From Struthio camelus (lineage: Eukaryota > Chordata > Aves > Struthioniformes > Struthionidae), in the NCBI RefSeq assembly GCF_040807025.1, contig NC_090945.1, forward strand, positions 76,767,088 to 76,831,087: DNA of 64,000 nucleotides, given 5' to 3'. Below, in pieces: positions 1 through 64,000 of this stretch; position 1 is the first letter of the stretch, and each line of letters begins with the position of its first letter. The notes under the pieces were generated by a model. It ran no database searches, had not been told where the DNA came from, and was given only the letters and a program-made list of their open reading frames with translations. Position numbers and translations under genes: made by a program.

Positions 1-1430
1 AAAGGTCTTAAATGCTCACTTCAGTCAAAAACAATAACATACACACCCCTGTGATACAGGCTCCTCAGTGAAAAAAAGATGGATTAAAAAGTATATGCCC
101 AAGAGGCGTTCTGGAAAACCTCTACTGACATCTTATTACTATGCTGATAAGGCAACGATTCCTCTTTTCAGCCACACCAGCCTCCTAGTCTGACATTTGT
201 TTCTACCGCTAGGCTAAAATACTTAATAGATTTCTCAGCAGGACAAAGTGAGAAAACAGCTTTATCACATGCAGATCTGGATTGGTTTTGCTCATTTTAG
301 TGTTTTCAGTTACATATGAAAACCTTGATAAAAATGAGGATAAGCAAGTTTTTGGCAGAAGTTACCCTTTTCCAGTGCTGTCATATTCAAGAGAAATAAT
401 GAAAAGCTAACTAGATAGAAACTATTAACAATTTGATTCTGCCAGAATCAGTTCCCTGAGGGTACCAACGGTGGAGGTGTCTTCACTGATTAGGTCAGAC
501 AACATAAGTAAGCTTGGAAAAAACATCTGGCTTTCTCATAAATTTAGAGTGCTACTTAGCCACAGAGCAAGGAACTTGAGCCTTGTAACTAGAGCAACTC
601 TAATTTTATAGATAAGTCAACTAAGAAAAGGCTGTATGCAAAACGCTTTTAAATTTGGAGAGGAAAGAAAGAAGTTAGGTTGCTACACCCACATCCTTCA
701 GCACGTAAATGTTTCTTGAAGATGCTACTTTCTATATTCATACCACCAAATCTTTAAGAAATAAGCAAGCAGCTGAAGGAAGTGCAGTTGCATGGAAGAA
801 TATTTGCTGCTTCAATGGAAGCCAATGTAAGTCTTCTGTTGAGACAGCCTTTCTGAGAAACCACTGAAGTACAGCTTTATACACTGAAATGACATTGCTG
901 GTCCAAGAGATCTGAATTAAATAAGCAAGGGAAAAACAAAACAAAAAACAAAAACGCCACACATGTGCCCTTCCTAAAAGGGATTACAAATACTGGGGGA
1001 AGGGGACAATTTCAGAAGGAAAACGTCCTTATTTTTAAATGAAGACTTTCTGTAGCTTGTGCTATACATCATGGTCAATTTGGACCAAAATCATACAGAG
1101 ATAACCATGATTTAGTGTGAAAAGTTTCCTTCTCATTATCACACATGAAAAATCCAGTCCAAAAAAGAAAAAAAAAGAAAAAAAAAAGCGAGATCCACAC
1201 TAACTTATGCAAATGCTATAACATGTTAAAAGAGGAGAAAAACAGCTGAATTTGGGGTTCCAGCTAGGTCTCTGAAAACCTTACATCAACTCACTGCTTT
1301 ACTACAGCTACAGCATTTAATCTCCAGAGTTATATTTCCCCAAACACAAACAAGCACAACAGTATTTCCTCTACCTGAAGTATACTTAATAAAATTAACA
1401 CTGAATTAAAACATCAATTGAGTGGTAAAG

Positions 1431-1463
<33 letters not shown>

Positions 1464-3174
1464 TGCTTTAAATCTCGTTTTAAGTATCAGAGGTTTGGCA
1501 TTCTAAATATAATCAATTGGTAAAGAATATTAAAACAAACACCTGAGAGGACTATATTCTCCTACACTTTTTAGGAGCTTCTGTAGAATAGACTGCATCT
1601 CAGAAAAGTACGTCTTTAGGTATTGATAATTTCATATTGATATTTTTATAGTGGACCAGCTGGATGTCTGACAGTAACTGATTACAAGCAAATATTGGTA
1701 TCAGGTTGTCTTGCCAGTTTCAAACAATCTATAAACAGTCATGGCCTCACAAAAAAACTTAAAAGGTGTAATAATTCTAAAAGTTCGTCTCTCAAGAGTT
1801 TTTGAAACGGTAAATGTAACCAGGTGTTTACCAAGAAAATTACAATAGCACTTTTTTTTTTTTTCCTTTTCAGAAGCCAAGCGGTTCAAAACTGGATTTC
1901 CTACAAAATGGCATAAGCGTCTATGCATTTTAAAGTCTCTGTACTCTGTTGTAATCATTTAAACCAGTGGTTGTCATAAAAGAAGCAGCCAGAATTCTTC
2001 ACTAAAATGAGTTCAAAAATTTGGCAGAATAAATTGATCACGTTTCCAACATTAAACATTGAGACACAGAATTAACCAATGAGCCTCAAACAGAAACTTA
2101 CCTCCCTTCTCCCCAGTAAGTAGAAAAGAGGCTGACAGAAGTCTGACACAGTGCACTAAAGGCGCAGAATTTCCATCGGTATAGTGACCTATGTCTCCCT
2201 TTACTCTGGAGGGCTATTGAAGGCAAATGACAAGTGTTACATAAAAAATATTATTCTTCAATTTGAACAAAAATTATGCACAATAAAATTTGGAAGTACT
2301 GCCCAAAGACTAAAACTTTCTATTATAAAATGTGTTAAACACATATTGCAAAAGAAGGCCTTACAGTTTAATGGTTTTGGAAAGTTATCTCCAGTATCAG
2401 AATCAGTTTAATTTTAATCACAGAAACTACAAGAGTTCCAGTAGTTTTTCTGAATTACCCAAACTTACTGCTTGTACCTGAAGCAGTTGGATAAACTGCT
2501 TTTTGTCACTGAGCAATGACCTTTAGAAGTGCTGTATGAGAGGTAATTCATTCTTAAGTAGCTTCCAAAGAAGCATGGCAACCTTATGCACTTTTAGACT
2601 TAGAGTTTCACAGTACGGTAACCTGATTTAACTTTTGCCTGCTGCAAACCTAACTCTCCCTTTGCCCTTGCTCAGCACAAGGTCCAATGCCAAAGTCAAA
2701 AAACAAAGAAGAATGACACGAACCTCTCTGCAGGGAAACAGGCTCAGACATTAAGACAACACAACTTCTGAGGAGGTAACCTTATCTTCCCCCTACACAG
2801 CTATCAACCAGCACAAAGATATTTCAGATAAACTAAAGTCTCAGCGTACCCTGCTAAGGCACAGACAAGAGTGGACTGGGTTCTCCTCAGCAGTTTTGAT
2901 ACCTTCAGTTTCACATCTTAAGTATGCATTCTGTTTTGCTTTTGTTGGTGGTGCATTCAAGATATCGACACTTGCGCATCTACCTCATCTTAAACAGAAT
3001 TTCGGCTGCAATTTAGATTTACTATTCAACTTAGTTGTTTTGTCCTGTAATGAAGTATACTATATGTACACGCACTTCTTTCACCTATCACTAATCTACA
3101 TGAATAAAATTGTAATCTGTTTTTAAACTTAGTTGCTTTAAACGTTAAACCAGACCATTGTGACCACATCTCAC
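1..3174 (-). other. HTT: HTT intron 14, partial
   Basis: This is AT-rich non-coding DNA. A search for HTT exon 15 sequence (encoding PCRIKGDIGQSTDDD in human) found nothing on either strand. A 29-nt adenine run lies at 1433-1461. No other element was recognised. Confidence 0.85.
1433..1461. repeat. A29 homopolymer
   Basis: Twenty-nine adenines on the plus strand lie in HTT intron 14 without an adjoining recognisable retroposon, so they look like a simple repeat. Confidence 0.85.
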
Positions 3175-28574
<25,400 letters not shown>

Positions 28575-28774
28575 GTCCAGTCCGCTCCGCTCCGCCCGCG
28601 CCGGTCGCGGCACCGGCCCGACGCGCCTCTCCGCCCTCTCGCAGGCGCCCGCCTTCCTCCTCGCGGGCCCGGCTCTGCCCCGCCTTCCCCCGCGGCTCGC
28701 CCGGCGCGCTCAAGCCAGCCGAGGCGCCGCCGCCGCAGGCCGCGCCGGTGGCGGTCGCTGCGCCGAGCCGCCCG

Positions 28775-28843
28775 TCACGGCCGCAATGAATGAGGGAGAC
28801 GCCGCAGGGGGCCGCGAGCACTCCCCTGCTGCCCCGCCGCCAT
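28775..28843 (-). CDS. HTT upstream ORF, 22 codons
   Basis: In the HTT leader an ATG at 28843 opens a 22-codon frame that stops with TGA 200 nt before the main start. It begins MAAGQQGSARG and ends PHSLRP. The human leader carries a 21-codon uORF reported to reduce HTT translation; from memory it also contains GSA and ends PHSLPRC. Similar size, place and C-terminal residues suggest descent from a common uORF rather than chance. The ATG lies in AAGATGGCGGC, so part of the conservation could reflect YY1 binding. Whether the transcript includes it depends on the true transcription start. Confidence 0.6.
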   Translation of the reverse strand: MAAGQQGSARGPLRRLPHSLRP

Positions 28844-28947
28844 CTTCAATCCGTCCCGTCATCCCCCACGCCGCTGCCCCGCCCCCTCCCTGCGCTGCTC
28901 CGCCCGCTCCGCGGCCCGGTTCCAACCACGGGCAACGCCGCGCCCAG

Positions 28948-28959
28948 CGCGCATGCGCA
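28948..28959 (-). promoter_or_regulatory. NRF1-type site
   Basis: The minus strand reads TGCGCATGCGCG, a full match to the YGCGCAYGCGCR consensus. It lies about 375 bp upstream of the HTT start codon, where such sites usually sit in CpG-island promoters. Confidence 0.6.
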
Positions 28960-28983
28960 ACCTCCCCCCTCCCAGCCGAGCCC

Positions 28984-28994
28984 TGAGTCACGTG
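28984..28994. promoter_or_regulatory. Overlapping TGAGTCA and CACGTG motifs
   Basis: TGAGTCACGTG joins an AP-1-like heptamer and an E-box (28989-28994). GTCACGTGCA also resembles the CLEAR element GTCACGTGAC bound by TFEB-family factors, matching eight of ten positions. Function is inferred from motif only. Confidence 0.4.
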
Positions 28995-29043
28995 CACACC
29001 CCTAACGTAGGTACATGCACACCCAGGCACGCGGGCGAGCTGA

Positions 29044-29084
29044 GGGGCGGGGCAACAGGGAGAGCGACAACCTCGCTGACCAAT
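29044..29084. promoter_or_regulatory. GC box and CCAAT box
   Basis: GGGGCGGGGC (29044-29053) is an Sp/KLF-type GC box and GACCAATC (CCAAT at 29080-29084) an NF-Y-type box. They lie about 470-510 bp above the HTT start codon within the CpG island. Confidence 0.45.
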
Positions 29085-30689
29085 CAAAAAGAAGATAACT
29101 CCGCCGCTTCCCAAAGGTCACAGCAGAGCGGCTGAGGCAGACGCCAGCAAGTGGCGCGGACCAACGGCGATCACGCGCCCCCGCCGGCCCCGCCCCTCGT
29201 CGAGCGCGGCCGGCGCCGCGCCCCCTGCTGGGGGAGGGGCGGCTGCCCCCGCGCTGAGGTACCGGCCCCCGCCCCGCTGCAAGTGGGCGCATGGCGGCTG
29301 TGCCCCTTACCCCTCCGGCAAGCCTGCCCAACGGTAGCAGCTTTTCCGTTTTTATTTTAGCCTGCTCCGGGCCTGAGGTGTCTGTGGAGAAGAGGAAACG
29401 GTTACGGGAGCAAGATATTTAATCCTTACCAACCTACGGCTTCCAGCACTCCTCTCAGGCTTCCTGCTTTGCCCCTTCTGAGGACGTTTTGATACATTTT
29501 ATACGCACTGAAGTGGTGAGAGAGCCGCTCCTGTTCTGAAGTTAAAACAACGTGCCTGCAAAGGGGGAAAAAAATAAATCGCAAAAAAAAAAAAAAAACC
29601 CGCGGTGTTCCCTATGTCCATCTCTGTGATGGAGCAGAATTTGAACTTCGGCCCACGGGCACAAGTTTCCTACCCCTATACAACTCATATTCTAGCCTTG
29701 ATGTAAACGCTGGAAAAGCCATAAACAGCCTTACAGAGAACAAGTGATATGGTTGTTGCCAATTAGTCCATAAAACATTTCTCTGACACTTCTATTAGTG
29801 TGTTAATAAGATTGACTTTGAGGAACGTTTCAAAGGGTATCTCTACAGTACTGAAAGCAATCTGAACTATAACAAAGCCCCAATTTCATTATAAATGTGT
29901 GACAAAACATATGTACGCTTTCAAATTGAGAACTTTTAAACTTGCAGAGTTTTCTCCAGAACATATGGATGATCATTAATTTTTTATTCAGCAAACGATA
30001 CATGAAAAAAAAAAAAAAGACGAGTGGAAGGCTGCATTCACTACCCCATAATTGCATGTACCACTCCAAACTTTGAAATAAGTTTAAGCATGTTTAAAAA
30101 GAGCATAAGCTCTTATCAAAGACTGAACAAGCCACCTATGAAGTCAGGCTTTGCACAATTGCTTTGAAGCTTTAGATTAAAACATGCACCAGTCCCCTAA
30201 GGGCTGCTGACTCACGGGCAGATATGCTAAGGCAACACACGCCTCTAAAGCAGCACTACTCTTTGCTCTTGTCTTCCCAGACTGTCTTGGCGTTTGTTAC
30301 ACACGAGTTGGGATAACTGGAAGAAAAGCACCCAGGGATATCTTGGCTTGGGCTTTTTCTTTGGCAAGTGTGATAGTAATAGGTTCTCCCAATTCAAATT
30401 GACAGATACAGGCAAAAACATGGATCACGTCACTGGTCACAAAACAGATGGGGCTAAAAAAATAAAGGCACGTAAAACTGGCAAGGGGCAGAAACAAGCA
30501 AGCTGGGTTAGAGAGCGGCAAGTTTTGTAAGCCATCATTACCATGAAGAAAAAAAAAAAAAAAAAATCACATTCTCAATGGAGTAACAACCAACACACAA
30601 AGTGTTAACTTAGTAAATGATGATAAACCTGTCTCCACCTCCAGAAGGAAAACAGAAGAAACAACGCTTTTACCCTACCTAAAAGGAAG

Positions 30690-30890
30690 ACCATCTAGGT
30701 CACGAATGTGGAAAGGCTTCCCAAGCATAGGCTTGCGAAATACTTTTAACTACTGAAGGCTACTTCTTCAGCGCGTTCAAGAACAGGTTAGACGAGCACG
30801 TCAAGAATATTTTTGGCCTCATCTCAGTACAAATGCTTCTCCTAAAGTCAGTCTTGACTCTGCATTTCTACATTTCTGTTGCTCCACAAA
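30690..30890 (+). mobile_element. Diverged CR1-type LINE 3' fragment
   Basis: The phrase TTCAAGAACAGGTTAGACGAG, preceded by GGAAAGGCTTCCCAAG-like sequence and followed by CTGCATTTCTACATTTCTG, matches the order of motifs in the 3' part of amniote CR1 elements read in sense. It is short, heavily mutated and non-coding. Boundaries are approximate. Confidence 0.45.
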
Positions 30891-33639
30891 CACAAGCAGG
30901 TACTTGGCACTACTAGGATAAATCGTCCAATAGACTTCATGAGACTATACAACTCATGTAGTTGGAACATATGCTCAGGTATTTTGCTATATGCCATAGC
31001 AGAGTTATACTACCATTAAAGTCACTTAAACACATGCTGTTTTGTATAGCAATTGAGTGCTTATTTCTTCAATTCAAAAGTTACAAAATCACAGGGAAAG
31101 CCATTGCATAAAAACAACAAGGTTTCGAAAATTTAGATATACAAGCAGCTTATTGTTGAAAAGCATTCAAAAAAAAGTCTGACTAGTGACTCGCCATAAA
31201 TTCTCTCAAGGAGCGATGTCTAGGTTCTTTCCTTTCATTATGGACAATTCAGTATCTGCAAGACTAATCACAAGCACAGCTACTCCTGATCAGTCTTGCA
31301 CTCACATTCATAACGTTAGCACAATAAATATATTAACAAAAATAGACAATCACCATAATTCTCCATTTCCACACCAATATGTATGCAAAAACTAGAAATC
31401 GGACTAATAATTCAGGTATCAACTGAGCAAATACAACAGAGCTAGGGTACTCTCTGCTGGATCTGACAGTCTTACATTGGTAAAGAAATTACAACATATA
31501 ATACACATTTTCTATTTCAACAAATTGTGAGTTAAAAAAATATATATACATATATATAATTTTTCCATTATCTACCTCAGTTGCCAAGAGAGACATGGTG
31601 AATAAATCACATTAGACAATAATACATGTGATTTAGACATGCGGCAGTGTTTTGCTTTTATTTCGGAACAACAAACGCTAGAACCTCCAGGAAAACAGCT
31701 CATACAAGAACAATTCAGTGGTTTGGAAATACTGGAACCAACGTATCACATTTAGCCATCAAAATAGTTATACTTGGAAAGAACTCTGGTGTTCTGGACA
31801 CATGTAGAACATGTGAGAAATTACCTGTGTCACATGCAAAACTTAAATTAAGTTACACCATATGGACAATTACAAAAAAAAAAAAAAAACACACATACAT
31901 ACATACAGAAGAGACATCATTACCACCAAACACAGGTCATTCAAAAAACAAAAACCTAGAAAACCACCAAAAAGCACATAAATTTATCTTGAAGATGTTC
32001 TCCATTAAAGTTTTAAATTAATTCCAACTTGTGAGTACTTAGAGAGAAGTATTTTCTGGAAGTCAACATGAGAATAGAGGTGATAAATTATTATAATACT
32101 AAATTGTAAACAATAGTGAAATACTACTACTTCTGTTGACTTATTTTCAGTAACTTGTAAACAATATTTTGGAATTTATAAACGACAGTGAGAAATACCT
32201 TCCATCTATATTATTTGAAAAATAATTGAAGAGTATTCTAAAAATTCATTTTTGCCTTCAGATCTATTGTTTTAAAAACGATTTTAAAAAGATATAGCAT
32301 TTTTTATTAAAGATTAAGGTTTGACAATAGCTATCTCCTTGTTTCTGAGATACCACAGGTTTTCCTATTTCTATTGTACAGTAATTATTTTTAAGTGCTC
32401 TTTTTTTTTTTTTTTTTTTAAATAGGGGCTGTTTTGATGTTGTTATAATACAAAAACATGATGCCATCTTTATTATGAACACTACCTCTGCAAAACTTAC
32501 GTTTTTATAGAAAGAAAGCAACCCTGAGGCATGAAGATTTAATTCTATTGGTCAGTCACAACATTCAAAAATAAACTGATACTGTTATATTGTTTCACAG
32601 TTTCTGAATTTTGAGCTAAATATATATATTCATGAGGTATGAATAAGCAAACGCTAAGACTTACACACAAAAATACTTGGAAACAAACCACAGACAAGAA
32701 TGATCGATCTCATACAAGTAACTCCATAGGAATTCCATAAATTTTACCCTATTTTGTACCAGGAGAACAAAGCAGTCAGGCTGTTGGATTGTCACATTGC
32801 TTTGCAGATTTAATGTATTTATTCCCTGTCCATGTACTAGAGTTAGTAAATTGCACAAGGAGTTAGGTCATACTCACTGCATGGAGACAAAAGGGACAAA
32901 TTTAAAGTGGAAAAATGCCAGCTGAAACCTACTTGGAAAAAAAAAAAAAAACCACACACAGGATTTAGGTCCTAATCCTGCAAATATATAGTTACTCAAA
33001 AAAAAAGTCCAGAACATTAGGAACAACTTGAGGACTGAACCTAAATAAAGCTTCATTAAAAAGCAAAACAACTTTTGTGCATGGTCCAAATTTCTTGTTA
33101 AAAGAAGCAGAGGAAAAAGTAATTTAAGGAGCAACCTCTTAGGAGCAACTGCCCTTTTCTCATCATCTAGTCCATTTTCTTCACATGACCTGGAGACACA
33201 GTGTTAAACTTCAACACTCCAAAATGGGAGCGGGAGGGTAGGGGTGTGTGTTAATTTGATCTTTTTTGTTAAAATCCCTCCTCCCTCCAATATGGAAAGA
33301 ACATTTTGAAAAATATGGTAAATGTAAATTCAGATTTCCTTTACTTGTCAATAATTCCTATACTTTCTTCATAAAAATTACTCAGCTTGTGCCCATGGTA
33401 TTCTTCAATTTCAAGTTGCTCTAAGCAGGCATTAAAGCCAGGCTGCCAGGTCATATGCCTAGTGTTAATACTATCACCTTTGTCTCAGCACAGAAAACTT
33501 AAGGCCTTACAAAATTACATCACTTAATCAGAAAAACATGATGGCTTTTCCAAACAGTAAGTATTTAAAAAACACTTCTGCTCCTTTTCTATGCCCCATT
33601 CCAACCTATTTAGAGTCCTTCTATTATCGTGCTACATAA

Positions 33640-33890
33640 TCAAGATGATCAGGTCAGACCATACCAGTCCATGGTCTCACACATAATGGTTCTAGCTGAC
33701 ACCCCTACTTCAGATACTTCTCTATCGAGTCTCTCCTCACTTGACTCTATAAGCCACTAATTTATTCAAACCCTCCTCCTTCCTATTTCTCCCTTTGTAT
33801 TTTCTACAATAGTCAGTTTCCTGTCCTCTGTGCTGCCTTCAACATCAAGAAGAATGTACTGAAAGCATAAGAAAACTTCCTCATCCCTGT
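33640..33890 (-). mobile_element. Possible ancient CR1-like fragment, antisense
   Basis: AGGTCAGACCATACCAGTCC followed by a TCTAGCTGACACC-like phrase and ACTTCAGATACTTC resembles antisense CR1-family 3' sequence found in amniotes. Divergence is high, so the call is tentative. Confidence 0.3.
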
Positions 33891-34392
33891 GGCACAGTAG
33901 CCAAAAGAAGCAATTTCAGACAGGCACTAGCAATTCTGTAAACTTGCCTTTTTTCCAATTTTTTTCAAATTCCAGCCCTTTAAAACACTAGAGACAAAAT
34001 ACTGTGAATTAACATCAGACAATAAGCTCGACTATCAATTGCATCTTGTGAGCTTCTCAGAAGTAGCTTAAGTTTCTCCCAACGGGTCTGTGGATCACAA
34101 GCAGAAAGCTACTAGGTAGAGGAATATTCAGTTGCTCTGTGCGTATAATACAAATGCGGTCCTGTTGGTGCCCTGGAGATGTGCAAGGGGGGGTGGGGGG
34201 GAAAAGCAAGCATGCTCAGTGAAGACAATCCTCAGAATATAGAGCAGAACCTAACATGAAATTATTGTCTCCAACTCCAGGAACATGCTACTGTATTTCT
34301 AAAGTCCCTAATCTAAAATTTTAAAACAAAAGAGGCTCTTAATGGAGCAGTGGCAGATATTTCTAACATCAATGAAAAGTGTTCCCTACATT

Positions 34393-34398
34393 TTTATT
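34393..34398 (-). terminator. GRK4: Candidate GRK4 polyadenylation signal
   Basis: This is the first AATAAA on the minus strand after the GRK4 stop, about 1.25 kb downstream. T/GT-rich sequence follows (TTTTCATTGATGTT on the minus strand). A weaker ATTAAA lies at 34609-34614. Neither can be proven from sequence. Confidence 0.3.
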
Positions 34399-35641
34399 CT
34401 CATAGACGGCTAAATAGTTTTACCTGAAGTTTTATAAAATAAAAAGGAGGAAACATTTGGCATGCTTTGAGCTCAGAAGACTGGAAATCTGACAAGCTTC
34501 CAAGCATCTGGAAACAGTCTTTTACCAATGAATATCACGTAATCTTAAATAAAACCATCAGTATCAGCTCCACATCTGCATTAAACAACCATTAAAAGCA
34601 GGCTAACGTTTAATTTTTTAAAGACTATAAGGAAAGATTATTTACATAATTAATTTGATGCCCAACACTACTTTGTCCTTCCCTCCATGGCAGGGATCAC
34701 TAACATTAGATATTGCAACATAATAAGGAGAGAGGCAGGTAGTCAATAGTAAGATGAGAACATGCTTTCTGGTTTTAACCCATTATAAAACTGTAACATC
34801 CTACAGCAAAAAGTTGTAAACAGCTTTGTTTACAGAAAAAAATAAAAACAAATCCTCGCAGGTAAAACAAATCCTTTTAGCAAAAGCAAAGTACTCAAAA
34901 TATAGTTACTTATAAAACTGGCATAAGTCTACTTGCATGGTCCATACCCAGAAACTGTAGGGAGAAGATGTGTGGATGGGCAGGTAAGAAGAACGGAGCA
35001 ATACAGTCTGTTACAAGGTTAAGCTAAATGTCCAGAATTCTATATATGAGTAAGTACAGATTCAAGACAGTCTTCAGATATAAACAAAAAAGAACATTTC
35101 ACAATAATAGGTCATAGCACACAGAATTCCTTTTTTTTTTTCCTCCTCCCTTAACAGTTTGAGAGATGCTGGAGAACAACGCTGCTGTGCCGCCAGATAA
35201 CAGCAGAATTATGAAATCCATCAGTATAGCTATTCTGCTGTTAAGAACACTGCAAATAAAGATCCTAGCAAACAAGAAACAGTGCTTGTGAAGCGTCTTA
35301 CTAGGAGCATGCAAAGTCATGTTACATTTATGCCACAATTATCATCTCTGTGCTTTAAAATCCTTTTAAGTATTTCTAGGTTCATTCCACTGGGGGAAGA
35401 AAAACCAAAAACAAACAAACAAAAACCCAAGATACAAATACATACAGAAACACACATTCACTCAAATGGCACTCATTGCTTTTTGTACAGTTAACTTTTA
35501 GTGAAAATATACATCTTAAAACAAATGAAGTACAAATGTACAAAAATCCTTGAACTCATAAAAAATATATATAATACACTTTGCTACAGAGATATAAAAC
35601 ATTCAAAGTTCGCTCATCCTTTCTGATGATAGTAAAATGAT

Positions 35642-64000
<28,359 letters not shown>

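Larger units (their letters stand above)
29341..35641. other. GRK4-HTT intergenic region including GRK4 3' UTR
   Basis: About 6.3 kb separates the HTT CpG island from the GRK4 stop codon. The part next to 35641 must be GRK4 3' UTR, of unknown extent. Two old CR1-like fragments (30690-30890 and 33640-33890) and several A or T runs (for example 32401-32419) were seen. No protein gene or structured RNA was recognised on either strand. Confidence 0.75.

Noticed and set aside
1..3174. Search for HTT exon 15.
   Set aside because: No sequence resembling the exon 15 peptide was found; the region is treated as intron 14.

Overview
This is a vertebrate nuclear locus. Read on the minus strand, it holds the 3' fifteen coding exons of the G protein-coupled receptor kinase gene GRK4 (63 to 36 kb), about 7 kb of intergenic sequence, then the CpG-island promoter and coding exons 1-14 of huntingtin, HTT (29 to 3 kb). 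The upstream ends fix this: GRK4 exon 1 lies beyond base 64000, and HTT exon 15 onward lies before base 1. GRK4 directly upstream of HTT in the same orientation is the arrangement known from human chromosome 4p16. A four-glutamine HTT tract, almost no proline-rich region, and diverged CR1-type LINE remnants point to a sauropsid (bird, or possibly turtle or crocodilian). The species cannot be named from the sequence.

Layout. 1-3174: partial HTT intron 14. 3175-28574: HTT coding exons 14 to 1, every intron GT-AG, encoding about 616 N-terminal residues (N17 helix, Q4, HEAT-repeat region, Akt-site region, protease-sensitive serine-rich loop). 28180-29340: CpG island with the HTT leader, an upstream ORF resembling the human HTT uORF, and NRF1, YY1, E-box, CCAAT and GC-box motifs. 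29341-35641: intergenic DNA plus the GRK4 3' UTR, whose end is not certain. 35642-62557: GRK4 coding exons 16 to 2 (RGS-homology domain, AGC kinase domain, C-terminal membrane-binding tail). 62558-64000: partial GRK4 intron 1. Most of the remaining DNA is unique, AT-rich intron with homopolymer runs and a few old repeats.

The two genes are not known to share a pathway. GRK4 phosphorylates activated GPCRs at the membrane, and HTT is a large HEAT-repeat scaffold in vesicle transport and autophagy. Their association here is positional. All exon calls come from reading both splice sites, checking codon phase across each junction, and matching remembered family sequence. No alignment or transcript data were available.

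No new multi-gene system is visible. The points worth a second look are a possible 48-codon in-frame extension of HTT exon 12, loss of the caspase-6 aspartate, the HTT uORF, a GRK6-like PDZ-type C-terminus on GRK4, and an intronic duplication whose copies differ by a small inversion.
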